From: Xanthomonas phaseoli pv. phaseoli
GTDB lineage: Bacteria; Pseudomonadota; Gammaproteobacteria; Xanthomonadales; Xanthomonadaceae
Direction: 5' to 3'
DNA: 64,000 nucleotides
Assembly (NCBI GenBank): GCA_022749655.1
Contig: CP094243.1
Location: 3,224,001 to 3,288,000, forward strand
Of this stretch, positions 43,701 to 54,671 are shown piece after piece. Positions within the stretch are counted from its first letter, which is position 1, and every line of letters starts with the position of its first letter. The position numbers and the translations under genes were made by a program. Below the pieces are notes generated by a model. It was not told the DNA's origin and ran no database searches. It saw only the letters and a program-made list of their open reading frames with translations.

Positions 43701-46700
43701 CTCAAGCTCAGCGTGCGCTGTGCTTGCACATCCAACGTGGAAGCCGATTGCAGGGTGCCACCGGCAACGAGATCACCGCCAGCCTGTAGCGCGACAGTCT
43801 GCGCACTGAGCGTCCCTGCCTGTGAAAGATCGCCCCCTGCAGCGGCTTGCAACGTGGTCGCGGCAGATACCACGCCTTGCAACGCGATTTCGTTCTGGCT
43901 GGTCAGTGTCAGCGCGCCGGTCACCGAGCCCAGCTGGCCATGGCTGACAATGCTGCCGGCGGTGATGCTCAAATCTTTGCCGGACACCAACTGGCCTACG
44001 TTTTCGAACGCACCGTTGGAAGCAATCGACAGCGCATCGCCGCTATAGACACGACCGCGCTGCAACAGCGACCCGGAGGTCAGCGAAAGGCCACGCTCTC
44101 CGTGCAGGCTGCCGCGGTTGTCCAGTACACCGGCGACATCGACACGCAAATCGCGCTTGGCGCCCAGGGTTGCGTCAGACGCATTCGTGGCACTGGAAGC
44201 CTGCACGCTCAGATCGCGCGCGGCGATCACTTGGGCACCATTGTTCAAGATACCTGTTGCGGCCAGCGTAATGTCGAGACCGGCCTGCGCCACACCGCCC
44301 AACGTCAGATCGCCCGCACTACGTAGCGTCAGATCATTCGCTGCATCGAGCGCACCACGGCTCTCGATGCTGTCGCCTGCCAAGGTGATCGCTGCCCCAC
44401 TCTGCAGCACCGCCGCGGTGCCGGTGGTGATGGTTGCGCCATGAAGCGTGGCATCTGCAGCACTGGATGCCTCACCGTTCAATGCGAGCGTGCGTTGTGC
44501 CTGCAGATCCAACGTGGATGCGGATTGCAGGCTGCCATTGGCAGTGAGGTCTTGCCCGGCGTGCAGGGCAACCGACTGCGCCTTGAGCGAACCAGCTTGC
44601 TGCAGATCGCCGCCAGCCGAGACCTGCAAGGCAGTCGCGGCGGCGACCACACCGTCCAGCTGCATCGCACCCTGGCTGCTTAACGCAACACTGGCCAGCT
44701 CGCTGCCTAATTGGCCGCTGCTGCGCAACGTGCCTGCATCGATCTGCAACGCATCTCTGGCGATCAAGTTGCCACGATTGTCCAGCGTGCCAGCAACGAT
44801 GCCACGCAAGGTCTTTCCGGCCGATGCGCTGCCACCTTGATCGAGGCTTGCCGCCGTCATCTGCAGGTCGCCTGCAGCCTGCACGCGGCCGGCGTTGTTC
44901 AACTGTGCTGCCGCGGTGAGTGTCACATCCCCGCCGCCTGCCAATACGCCGGCAGCGGTGTTCTCCAGGCTTTGTGCCTGCGCAGTCAAGGTGCGCCCAG
45001 CGAAGGCCTGCGCCGCATTAGTCAGCACCCCGGTCGCCGTCAGCTCAACATCGCTGCCCTGCGCAACACCCGCCAAACTCATGTCGCCCAGGCTACGTAC
45101 GCGTAGATCGCCACCTGCATCGAGCTTGCCGCGGCTATCGATCGTGCCGCCATCCAATGCAATCGCGCCGGCGCCCTGCAAGAGCGCATCCTGGCTTGTC
45201 GTCAGCGTGGCAGCGCGCATGCTGATGTCGCCACCAGCCTGGCCTTGCGCAGCGAAGCTCAATGCGCGCTGTGCCTGCAGGTCTAAGCTGGAGGCCGATT
45301 GCGGCGTGCCGCCTGCGGCAAGATCGCGGCCTGCGTCCAGCGTGATCGATTGCGCCCTCATCGTGCCGGCCTGCTGCAGATCGCCAGCCGCGCTGGCCTG
45401 CAAGCCGGTTGCGGCGGCCACCACGCCTTGCAGCGCGATATCGCCCCGGCTGCCTAGCACGACGCCAGCGGCTTCACTGCCGAGCTGGCCGCTGCTGCGC
45501 ACATCGCCCGCATCGATCTGCAGCCCATTGCGTGCCACCACACTGCCGGTATTGTCGAGCATGCCGACAACCGTCGCGGAAAGCGTATTGCCGGAACTGA
45601 TGCTTCCGTTCTGGGTCAAGGAATCCGCACTGATCTGCAATGCGTTGGCAGCGTACACGCTGCCGGCATTCTCAAGTGCGGCGCCAATCCGCAGCTGCGC
45701 ATCGGCGCCAGACGACAATGCCGCGCCTTGCGCGTTGCGCAGGCTAGCCGCGTCCACCTGCAATGGACCGGCAGCAATCACCTTTGCGCTGTTATCCAGC
45801 GCGCCGGCCGTTTGCAACGTTGTATTGCCTGCGCTCTGCACGGTGCCGTCCAACGCCAGCGCCCCAGCGCCAGCGATGCGCAGATCACCACCGGCATCGA
45901 TCACACCGTTGTGGGCGACGCTGCCGCCACGCAGTTGCAACGCGCCATCGCTGTGCAGTTGGCCGCGCTGACGCAGCGCGCCATTGGCCTGCAGATCGAG
46001 CGCACCTGCCGAACGCACGATGGCATCGTTTGCAAGCTCACCTGCCGCGGCAACCGTCAGCGCGCCACGCGTGCTCTGCAGCGTGCCGGAGAGGTTGGCA
46101 TCGCCGCCGCTACGAAGGCTGACGCTGGCTGCATTTACGGACCCCGACACCTGGGCACTGCTTGCAGCATCCAACGCTAATGCGCCACCTGCAACGGTAT
46201 TGCCGCTCAGGCGCAGCTCGCCGCGACTGCGCAAGGTGGCATCGCCACCCTGGCTGCCGATATCGCCGCGGCTCTCCAGCTGCGCTGCATCTGCGCTCAA
46301 TGCATTGCCTGCGACGACGGTGCCGCGATTGACCAATTCGCCGGCAACCGCCAGCTGGGCATCGCGTGCCGCAGACAGGCTACCCGCCGTGCTGACACTG
46401 GCAGCCTGCAGCCACAGATCGCGGCCGGCATACGCGGTGCCGGCATTGTTGACGGCACCGGCGCTACGCAGATCCAGATCGTTGCCTGCAGACACCGCAG
46501 CGCGCTGGGCGATGTCGATCGACGCTGCGTTCAATGCCAGCGCGTCGGCCGCGATCAGCTGCCCCTGCAGTTCCAGGCGCCCACCCGCCTGCACATCAGC
46601 TCCCTGCCCGGCCTGCGCCAATCCAGCCAGGCGCACATTGCCATTGCCGTTGATCTGCAGCGCCGTTGCCGCATCCAGCGTGCCGAGTGCGTCGATGGCA

Positions 46701-47995
46701 ATGGCGTTCAGCGCAATCGCCGCGCCACTCTGCAAGGTGCCGGACAACGCGATCTGTGCCGCCCGCAAATTCGCGCCTGCACCGCCATAGGCAACGCCGC
46801 CACTGCGCAAGAGTCCATCGGCGCCCAGGTCCAGGGCGCCGGCGGCGTGCAGACTGCCATCGGCATTCAATTCCGAGCCGAACAGACGGATCGACCCCGC
46901 GCTACTGCGGCCAACATGGGTCACCACACCACCGGCTTGCCCATCCAGCGCACCGGCGGCCACCAGGTCGCCTGCAAGCGTCACGCTTGCAGCACGCAGG
47001 GACACGTCGCCTTGTTGCGAGCCAAGCACGCCACGCTGATCGAGCGCGCCGGTGGCACGCACATTCACAGCATCCCGCGCGACGGTGGTGCCTCCCAGGC
47101 TCACCTGCCCTGCGCTGTCGATCTGCAGGTCGCCACTTTGCGCAGCCAATGTGCCGCGGCTCACCACGCCGACGCCGGCTTCGGTGGCGATCAGGCGAAT
47201 GCGTTCGGCATACATGCCGCCCAATTGCGCCACATCGATACCGATCGCAGGAAGGCCGCCATCGGCACCCGGCAGGACGTCCAGCAGCATGCCGTCGTAA
47301 TTCACCCGTCCGGCACCAGCGGCGGCGACCAGCTCCCTGGTCCAGATCGAGCCGTCTACACTGAGCTGACGCGACAACAGGTCCAGGCGATCCACATTGA
47401 ACGCGTCCAGACCGTTGCGACCGATGCTCAGCGCACCGCCGGTGATGCTGAAACCGTTCAACGCACCATCGCTGCCCAGGTTCGGCGTGCCGGTGGTCAG
47501 GGTGACGCGCGAGGTATTGAGAAAGCCGCAGCCATCGCAGGAAATGCCGTTGGGGTTGGCGATCACCAGCTGCGCTTTGGCACCGGCGATTCCGGTATAG
47601 CCCTGCAGGCGGCTGCTGGCCGAGGTGACTTCGTTGAGGATCAGCGAGGCGGCACCGCTGCGCTGCAGGTTGTTGTTGCCGGCAACGTAACCGCCAAGCT
47701 CGGTCTTGGAGATCTGCGCGCTGTTGTTGAGGATCAGCCCATTCGGGCCGACACTGAAGTTGCTGTAGCGGTTGTGCGAAATGCCGCGCGCATTGGGCGC
47801 GACGATGTCCACCACCGGCACGCCATTGGCAGCGACCTGCTGGCCTGGCGTTTGCCCTCCAGGGTTGGCGGTTGGCGCAAGCTGCGCCCATGCCGGAAAC
47901 GAGGTCCAGGTGACCGTGCAGCACAGCAGCAGAGCAAGCGCACGCTTGCTCTGCTCGGCCAGGTAACCACGCATGCCCACCGCTTCGTTGTCCAT
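37727..47995 (-). pseudogene. fhaB: Filamentous haemagglutinin-type TpsA adhesin, 3' end cut off by IS256
   Basis: About 10.3 kb remain (some 3,420 codons). Start at 47995 behind GAGAGAA. An extended signal region (MRGYLAEQSKRALALLLCC) is followed by the TPS secretion domain with NPNGISCDGCGF and IVAPNARGISHNRYSNF. Long haemagglutinin repeat tracts follow, including five tandem units of about 775 bp (roughly 42.3-46.0 kb). Apparent frameshifts lie near 41190, 39810 and 37850 (the last is one G short). The coding sequence runs straight into IS copy 1 at 37727, so the C-terminal effector or maturation part is missing. Partner of FhaC, encoded 70 bp upstream. Confidence 0.9.
42300..46000 (-). 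repeat. Five tandem ~775-bp coding repeats inside fhaB
   Basis: A motif of the form RSSGQLGSE recurs in coding DNA at about 42380, 43160, 43925, 44700 and 45475, a period near 775 bp (about 258 residues). Each unit also holds QQAGSLKAQ-, LQSASxLDLQAQR- and IDSRGALDA-like segments in the same order. The unit near 43925 is the most diverged (VSHGQLGS). Confidence 0.75.
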
Positions 47996-48065
47996 CGTTT
48001 CTCTCTCGCCGCCTGTTGGCGTCATCAATCAACAAACGCGCAGCCGGCTGGCGACGCGATCCGTG

Positions 48066-49768
48066 TCAGAACTGGTAGATCACACGCACGCCATATGCCG
48101 GCTGCGCACTTGCAAATCCGTCGGGGCGGTGGATCGCCCAACCGGCAAACGCATCGACGCTGGCACCAAACCAACCGCCACGCAGGCCCACCGCACCGCC
48201 CACCAAACTGCGGCCGCGCAGTCCGCTGGCGCTGGTGCCATCAATGCGGCCTGCATCCAGGCCCAGATACGGCGTCAACCCGATCTGCTGCACTGGGAAG
48301 CTCAAGGTATTGCGCCAGTACGCGCCTTTTTCGGCGCCAAGCGTCGCTTCGCCGTCGAAACCGCGCACGCTGTAGCGGCCACCGATGGTGACGAACTCGG
48401 ACCCCAGCAACAGTTCGCCGGCGGTCTGTGCACGCAGGCTGCTTTCCCACGACAGCGGCACCGGGCCCAGCTTGAACGACAGCGCCGTGCTCACGTCCAG
48501 CGTCGTCACGCCATAGCGAAATGTCGGGAAGCCGATCTGCGGGTCGTAGCCGGTCCACTGGCTGTTGAACCACGGCGTGCCGCGCCGATGCGCCAGACGC
48601 ATGTCCAGCTGCATCGCGCCCAGATAGCGCCGATGCGTGAAGTAGAACTCCGCACTGCTGGTATCGCGGCGCTGGATGCCGATCTCCACGCCATCCAGGT
48701 AACTACGCGCACGCCGCAGGCCAATCACCACACCGGCCGAGGTCTTGCTTGTGCCGTCGCGATGCAGAACGCGCTGCATATCCAGCTGCGCGTTGCTGGA
48801 CTCGCCACTGGACTGGAAGGTCTGTAAAAAACCGTCTACGCGCTGGTGATAGCGGTACGACGATGCCGACAGCGCAAACGTCCACCATCCCCACGGCAGG
48901 TTGTAACTCAGGCTGTTGCCGCGTGTGCCGCGTTCTTCATCGCGCGTGGCCAGGTCATGGCTGTAGCCAATGCTGAGCAGATCGTTGAGGCCCAGTGGGT
49001 TATCCAGCGAAACGTCCAACCCACCCTGCACACGGCCGGTCGTCTCCACACCGGAATCGTCGGCATTGGCCACACCGCGCCAGCGCCGCCCGTTCTGCAA
49101 GGTGATGACCAGATCCGATTCACCCGGTGCCTCGCCCGGCGCGATATCGATCTTGGCGTCCTGCGACGGCAACCGTTTGAACTGCTCTACCGCCTGTTCG
49201 ATGGCACGCAGATCCAGCAAATCTCCCCTACGGAGCGGCAATGCCGTTTTCCAGTGCGCGCCTTCGCTGTCGGACACCACATGCACATCGCGCAATCGGC
49301 CGGGCAGCAGTTCGAAACGTAGGTCGCCACGCGACAGGTCCTGCTCCGGCACACCGATGCGGGTGGTGACCAAACCGCGGGCGACCAACTGATCCAATGC
49401 GCGGCGCCGGATGATGTCGATACCGGCGCGCCGATGATGCAGCGGCGCTGGTAACGGCGCAGAGATTTCCATAACCACGCAAAGCGCGCTGCATCATCGC
49501 CTGCACCCGACAGGTGCACGCGAGTAATCGAAAAACACAAGTCTTCCCTGGGCAGCACGGTGCTGCGCGCATCCACGCGGTCGGCGTCCTCGCGCGGGCC
49601 GGCGAAGGGCGCCTGGCGCTCCTGTTCCTGGCGACGCTGAATCTCCTCGGCCTGGCGCAATTGCTCCTGCCGATCCAGCGTTGTCGGTGCCGATTGTTGT
49701 GCAGCCGCCAGCCCGGCAACTGCCCACAGGCAAGCCGCCAGCGCCAAGGGCGCCGATCGCTTCCACAT
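48066..49768 (-). CDS. fhaC: TpsB outer-membrane transporter for FhaB, apparent -1 frameshift
   Basis: About 567 residues when rebuilt. A signal peptide (MWKRSAPLALAACLWAVAGLAAAQQ) begins at 49768, followed by a Gln/Arg-rich linker, the POTRA-type region (LPREDLCFSITRVHLSG) and a 16-strand barrel. The Omp85-superfamily VRGF motif is in YSVRGFDGEATLG, and the chain ends in the outer-membrane Phe (VRVIYQF). The frame breaks near 49470-49490 (1703 nt, one base short). Secretes FhaB by two-partner secretion. Confidence 0.87.
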
Positions 49769-50535
49769 CTGTCCTGCCCCCTGTGCGTCGGTCGCGCAAT
49801 GCACGCCGTCACCCGCATCAGCGTGCCTGGCCACCAAAACGGTGGCGCAACCCTTCAGCTCGCTGAAATGCGGCGCAACTGTGACGTAATGTTAAAAAAC
49901 GGTCAACGCGTGCTGTAGGGGAAACCCTGTAAGAAAAGCCCGAGCTCTAGTTATTTGTGATGAGAATCACAAAAGAAAGACTCTATTGCTTGGGACGGCT
50001 ACGGATTCTTTAGACAAACGCTCGGTTTTTTGGCCTCAACGTCCGCCATCATGCTAACAACTCGGGAGGCTCTTAAATGTCCTGGGAGGCATATGAAGTT
50101 GCCCGCCTCGCCGGTCTCAAAGTCGATGAATTGCGACATACCGCATTTCATCTGCAGACATCGGCTGGCCTGCTTGGCTTCGCTTCGTTCGCCGCCCGCA
50201 TGCGCCAAGCGCACCGGGGTGAACTTGGTCCTTCAGCTCTGAATCGTGCCTCCACTCTCTGATCCCTTGCACTTCGCCCGCGCAATGACGCGTCCGGCTT
50301 TACGGACGCCCCAGTCATATAAGAACCGTCTTACTTGCCGACCCGCACGAAAAACAAGCCACCACCATGCACATCCTCATGCTCAGCGAGCTCGATAGCG
50401 CGCGGTTTGCTGCAGAAGCGAGCGGCGGCAGAACCGCTGGCCAGGCTTGAAAAGTGGTGGACGCTGCTGTTGAGACCGCTGCGAACGTTTTGAGTGTCAC
50501 TTCCTAAACTGGCGCATCAGAACGGGCTGGTCCCA
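49769..50535. other. Gene-free stretch between fhaC and the AraC regulator
   Basis: It holds the CRP/Clp-type site and a small hairpin (GCGTCCG/CGGACGC at 50290-50309). A frame of about 60 codons at 50077-50262 has no ribosome site or recognised family, and I do not call it a gene. Confidence 0.4.
49955..49972. promoter_or_regulatory. CRP/Clp-type binding site upstream of fhaC
   Basis: TTGTGATGAGAATCACAA is a perfect TGTGA-N6-TCACA palindrome with 7-bp arms, about 187 bp upstream of the fhaC start. Xanthomonas Clp recognises the E. coli CRP consensus (established), so Clp control of fhaCB is a direct prediction. Confidence 0.6.
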
Positions 50536-51465
50536 TCAAAGGTGGCGTTGATCCCATCCGCCCGGCGCCGTTGGGACGCGGATGGGAATCTGACATGCCA
50601 ATTCGAAATGCTCGGCACCATGTGCATAGGGCAGACCCAGCCAGGCCTCGAACGCAGGCAAGTCAGTCGGCAGATATCCGCTGGCAGGCAGCCATGTATC
50701 GCGCAACCAGCGAAATGCGCGCATCTCCAGCGCCAGCCCACCCCGTATCACAACCTCAGCCACTTTCATGGGTGGCAATCGGAAAACGCCGATCTCACCG
50801 GAATGACGCCCCTGCGTGACCTCCACCGCAACGTCATACCTGCACGCCGTTGCAGACGCCAGACGAGGTTGATCCCGAGATAGCCCAGCCATTGATGATG
50901 CTCGACGCCAGCGCCTCGTGCCCACGCCACCAGGCGCATGGCTGCCGCCTGGACGGAGCCTTCCTCAAAAGGCCGGTGTACACGAAGGTATTGGACCGTG
51001 CGCTCCGGGAGATCGCGCAGCGTGACCGAAAATTCGTGCGCATCGTCTGCGCTGTTGCCGCCGATGCCTGATACACCTGCCAAGGTTTCATCCAGCGCCC
51101 GCCGGCGGCCGGCCAGGCAGGTATGCAGATCCAGTTTTCTCGGCGAGCATCCGAAGTGTTTGCGGAAGTTCCTGGAAAAATCCGATACGACGAAAACCCC
51201 GGCTCAGCGCGATGTCTGTCAAAGGTTGACGATTGCCTTGAGAAATATCGCCCAGCGCGTTTTCCAAGCGTCGGCGCAACACGAATGCATGCGGGGTTTC
51301 GCCCATGACAGCGCGAAACATGCGCTGAAAATGGAACGGCGAGACGCAAGCCGCCCCGGCGATCAGAGACAGCGACAGCTGTCCGGCAAGGTTGACCTCG
51401 ATGTAGTCCAGCGCACGGTTCACGCTCTGGACGACGGTAAGGGGAACCGTTTCGCTGCTCGGCAT
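50536..51465 (-). CDS. AraC-family regulator with GyrI-like effector domain, apparent frameshifts
   Basis: About 310 residues when rebuilt from three frame segments. The N-terminal AraC helix-turn-helix pair shows SLSLIAGAACVSPFHFQRMF and LTDIALSRGF-SSDFSRNFRKHFG. The C-terminal GyrI/SbmC-like ligand-binding domain shows RTVQYLRVHRPFEEG, GEIGVFRLPPMKVAEVV and HGAEHFELACQIPI. Frame changes lie near 51195 and 50850. Divergent from the VOC-family gene, which it may regulate. With three segments, real decay is as plausible as sequencing error. Confidence 0.7.
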
Positions 51466-51597
51466 GTGCGCAAGATCCGACAAATGGCTGCGGTGACGAT
51501 GCTCTATCTTGAGCCCTTGGGCAACGCTGCCTCCCACCAAGGCTGGCAGCATTGCCCGCTATTCAATCCACTGACGACGGCTGGCAAGGGATCAGAC

Positions 51598-51970
51598 ATG
51601 CACGGAGTGACAGGCATCGGCGGAATCATCATCAAATCCAAGGACGCAGCCGGGTTGCAACAGTGGTACGCAACGCAGCTGGGGATCGAGGTGCAGACGT
51701 GGGGAGGCACGGTGTTCGACAGCAGCGGGCGTCGAAGGCGCTGAAAACGCATTGGTCTGGGCTGTTCACGACGACACGAGCGCCCAATTCGAGAACACCA
51801 CCGCCCCGTTTATCGTGAATTACCGGGTCCACGACCTGGAGTCGCTGATCGCCAAACTCAAGGCTGCGGGCTGCCGCGTGTCAGAGAACGTCGTGAGGTC
51901 AGAATTTGGCTTGTTTGCCTGGGTCATCGACCCGGACGGCAATAAAGCCGAACTATGGCAAGCGCTTTGA
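51598..51970 (+). CDS. VOC (glyoxalase/bleomycin-resistance) family protein, apparent frameshift
   Basis: About 124 residues. GIGGIIIKSKDAAGLQQWYA at the start and FAWVIDPDGNKAELWQ at the end are the two beta-alpha-beta-beta-beta halves of the VOC fold; the terminal Glu of AELWQ is the usual metal ligand. The frame shifts near 51730-51740 (GVEGAENALVWAVHDD resumes in the other frame). Role unknown; the divergent AraC/GyrI gene suggests response to a small molecule. Confidence 0.68.
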
Positions 51971-52127
51971 GAGCTAGCGAGATCACTGAATAATCGGAGT
52001 CGCGCATCGATCTTGCATATACCAAGTCCGCGCTGAGACAAGTGCTGAAAAGTCATCATGTCGTTTGGCACAGTCTTGCCGATCGACAGCTCGCTACTAT
52101 CAAATGCCCGTGGCGTATCCGGTCGAC

Positions 52128-52814
52128 ATGTCTCAATCAAAGTGGTCTGCTCTTGCTAGTCGCAACGCCTCGTCCGTTCTAAACCATCCACTCGCCAGGC
52201 TGGCGATGATCTGCGTCGTGATGGCGCTTGCCTACATGCCTTGGCTGCCCTTTCCTTGGCGAATGCCAGTGGTTGGCCTGATCGGGGCCGCACTTGTTTG
52301 GCAAGAGACCCGCAGCCGTTGGGCCTGTGGCCTGAGCTGGCAACGGCTTGGTCCAACAATTGGGTGGACCGCTGTCCTGGCGCTGCTGGTCACCGCTCTC
52401 ATCACGCCAATTTTTCAGCCGCTCATCGACTCCCTGACAGGCACGAAGACCGACTACAGCGCCTATGGCGCGCTTCGCCATAACGCACCGGCTGCACTGC
52501 AGCTAATCGGCTATGCGTGGATCAGCGCAGCCATCGGTGAGGAACTGGTGTTTCGAGCATTCTTGATGCATCAACTGGAGGCTTTGTTCAAGCGCAGCAG
52601 TCTCGGCCGCCTCACTGCAGCCAGTGTCGGCGGTGTCGTGTTTGGCGCCATGCATGCGAGCCAAGGCATCTCGGGAATCGTGCTGACGGGTATTGTCGGC
52701 GCAGCATTCGGCTATGCGTATCTGCGCTCAAACCGCAATCTGCTGGCGCTCATCCTGGCACACGGACTCGTCGATACCTGGGGCGTCACGACGCTCTATC
52801 TTGGGTGGTATTGA
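52128..52814 (+). CDS. CPBP-family intramembrane glutamic protease
   Basis: About 228 residues with several membrane segments. CPBP/Abi motifs: EELVFRAFL (catalytic Glu pair and Arg), FGAMHASQGI (motif 2 His) and LILAHGLVDTWG (motif 3). Prokaryotic homologues act in prenyl-protein-type processing or bacteriocin self-immunity; the substrate here is unknown. Start at MSQSKWSAL; an upstream Met at 52104 is possible. Confidence 0.8.
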   Translation: MSQSKWSALASRNASSVLNHPLARLAMICVVMALAYMPWLPFPWRMPVVGLIGAALVWQETRSRWACGLSWQRLGPTIGWTAVLALLVTALITPIFQPLIDSLTGTKTDYSAYGALRHNAPAALQLIGYAWISAAIGEELVFRAFLMHQLEALFKRSSLGRLTAASVGGVVFGAMHASQGISGIVLTGIVGAAFGYAYLRSNRNLLALILAHGLVDTWGVTTLYLGWY

Positions 52815-53100
52815 CTGCCTCATGCGTTGGCCCACACACGGCACATCAGGCGGCGGCATTCGATCCCCTCGAACTCAACTCGGATCCGTGGAGTAATCAC
52901 CCATGCCCTCCCCCGCAGCCGCACTGGCTGCCCCTGCCCCTGCCGCCACCAGGATGATGTCGAGTCGCGGCACACGCCTCCAGCACACCACACCTGGTGG
53001 CACGGACCTCAATCGATGCACATGTTCGGCAGGCGACGGCCTAAGAGCGTCTGCCCCATCGTTGCGACAGACGCCCTTCGAGCTGCGCTATGGACGCCTT

Positions 53101-54671
53101 CTAGTATTCTTTCCAACCACTTCCGCCAGCACTGGTGGTCACTACGCGAGAATTGGTACGCGCCGAGCGGTCTGACCGTGCCTTGGCGGCTGGGGACGGC
53201 GTAAGGGATCTGACAAGTTCTCTGGCGGAGGCAATGTGGTCATCGTCAGTCTTGAATACGGCAACTGCCTGGGTCAACTGCATGGCCTGCTCTTCGAGCG
53301 AGCGCGCAGCAGCGGTGGCTTCCTCGACCAGAGCGGCGTTCTGCTGGGTGCTCTCGTCCATCTGGGTAACGGCCCGGTTGACCTGTTCGATACCGGCCGA
53401 TTGCTCCTGCGAAGCTGCAGAGATCTCACCCATCAGGTCGGTGACCCTCTGCACGCTGGAGACGATTTCGCCCATGGTTTTGCCTGCGGTGTGGACCAAC
53501 GCGGAGCCTTCAGCCACACGCTGCACGGAGTCCTCGATGAGTTCCTTGATCTCCTTGGCCGCACCGGACGAGCGTTGCGCGAGGGTACGCACTTCCGAGG
53601 CAACCACAGCAAAGCCGCGGCCCTGATCGCCGGCGCGCGCCGCCTCTACCGCCGCGTTCAGGGCCAGGATGTTGGTCTGGAAGGCGATGCCGTCGATGAC
53701 GGAGATGATGTCGGAAATTTTCTTGGACGAGGCTTCGATGCCAGACATGGTCGCGACCACTTTACCCACGACCGCACCGCCCTGGGCCGCCACACTGGCG
53801 GCTCCGAGCGCCAACTGGTTGGCCTGACGGGCGCCTTCGGCATTCTGCTTGACGGTAGAGGTGAGTTGCTCCATCGAAGCCGCGCTTTCTTCCAGATTGG
53901 CGGCCTGTTGTTCAGTGCGCTGCGACAGATCCTGGTTGCCGGCGGCAATCTCGCTGGCCGCACCCTTGATCGACACTGCCGAGGCCTTGATGCTGCTGAC
54001 GATATCGGCCAACTGCGTCGCAGTGGCGTTGGCATCGTCGCGCATCTGCGCAAACACGCCGCGAAATTCACCGCTCATGCGTGCAGTCAAGTCGCCGGCG
54101 GCGATCGACTGCAACAGGTTGGACAACGACTGCAAGTTACCGTCAGCGGTCGCCATCAACGTGTTCAGGCTCTCCACCATCACACGGAAGTCGTATTGGA
54201 ATTGCTCGGCATTACCGCGTGCAGCAAATCACCATTGGCGGCAGCCTGCGCCAGGTGCTTGATCTCATGATTCATCGTGGACAAGTTTTGCTTGACATGC
54301 TGCATGGCAGAGGTGATGGCGGCTTTCTCGCCGGGCAATTGCGGCATATCCTCGCTCAGGTCACCGATGGCATAACGTTCGATCAAATGCACGGTCTGCA
54401 TCTTGACGTTGATATGGGCGGCGACCAACTCGTTGGTCTCGTTGGCCATCAGACCGTATTCGCCGGGAAATGCGGCGGCATCGATCCGGAAACTGATCTG
54501 ACCTTCGTTGTGGCGCCTGACTATTTCGCCCTGCGCGGCTAGCAAACTGCGCAGCTGTTGCTGCATCTTATGCATGGCGGTAAGCAATCGACCTGTTTCG
54601 TCGCCGAAACGCGTTTCCACATCGTTGTCCAGCTTGCCACTTGCAATCCACTCAGCGGCACGGGTGGCGCG
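53101..54671 (-). pseudogene. Methyl-accepting chemotaxis protein, 3' part (split by IS256)
   Basis: C-terminal portion of the receptor that begins at 56673. It resumes in the HAMP region (ATRAAEWIASGKLDNDV), continues with a second HAMP-like block (HLIERYAIGDLSEDMPQLPGE) and the cytoplasmic signalling hairpin with [20 protein letters not shown] and [16 protein letters not shown]. It ends GWKEY, a possible CheR-tether-like tail. An extra frameshift lies near 54190-54200 ([16 protein letters not shown] resumes). Without the IS and the shift it would be a full receptor of roughly 750 residues. Confidence 0.88.

Noticed and set aside
42300..46000. Regular repeats that might suggest a CRISPR array
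   Set aside because: The unit is about 775 bp, coding and diverged; there are no short identical repeats with unique spacers and no cas genes.
46847..48391. A 514-codon plus-strand frame opposite the start of fhaB
   Set aside because: Antisense shadow of the TPS domain; other long plus-strand frames across 38-47 kb arise the same way from the repetitive coding sequence.
50290..50309. Hairpin GCGTCCG/CGGACGC as a terminator
   Set aside because: No T-tract on either strand and no gene ending next to it.
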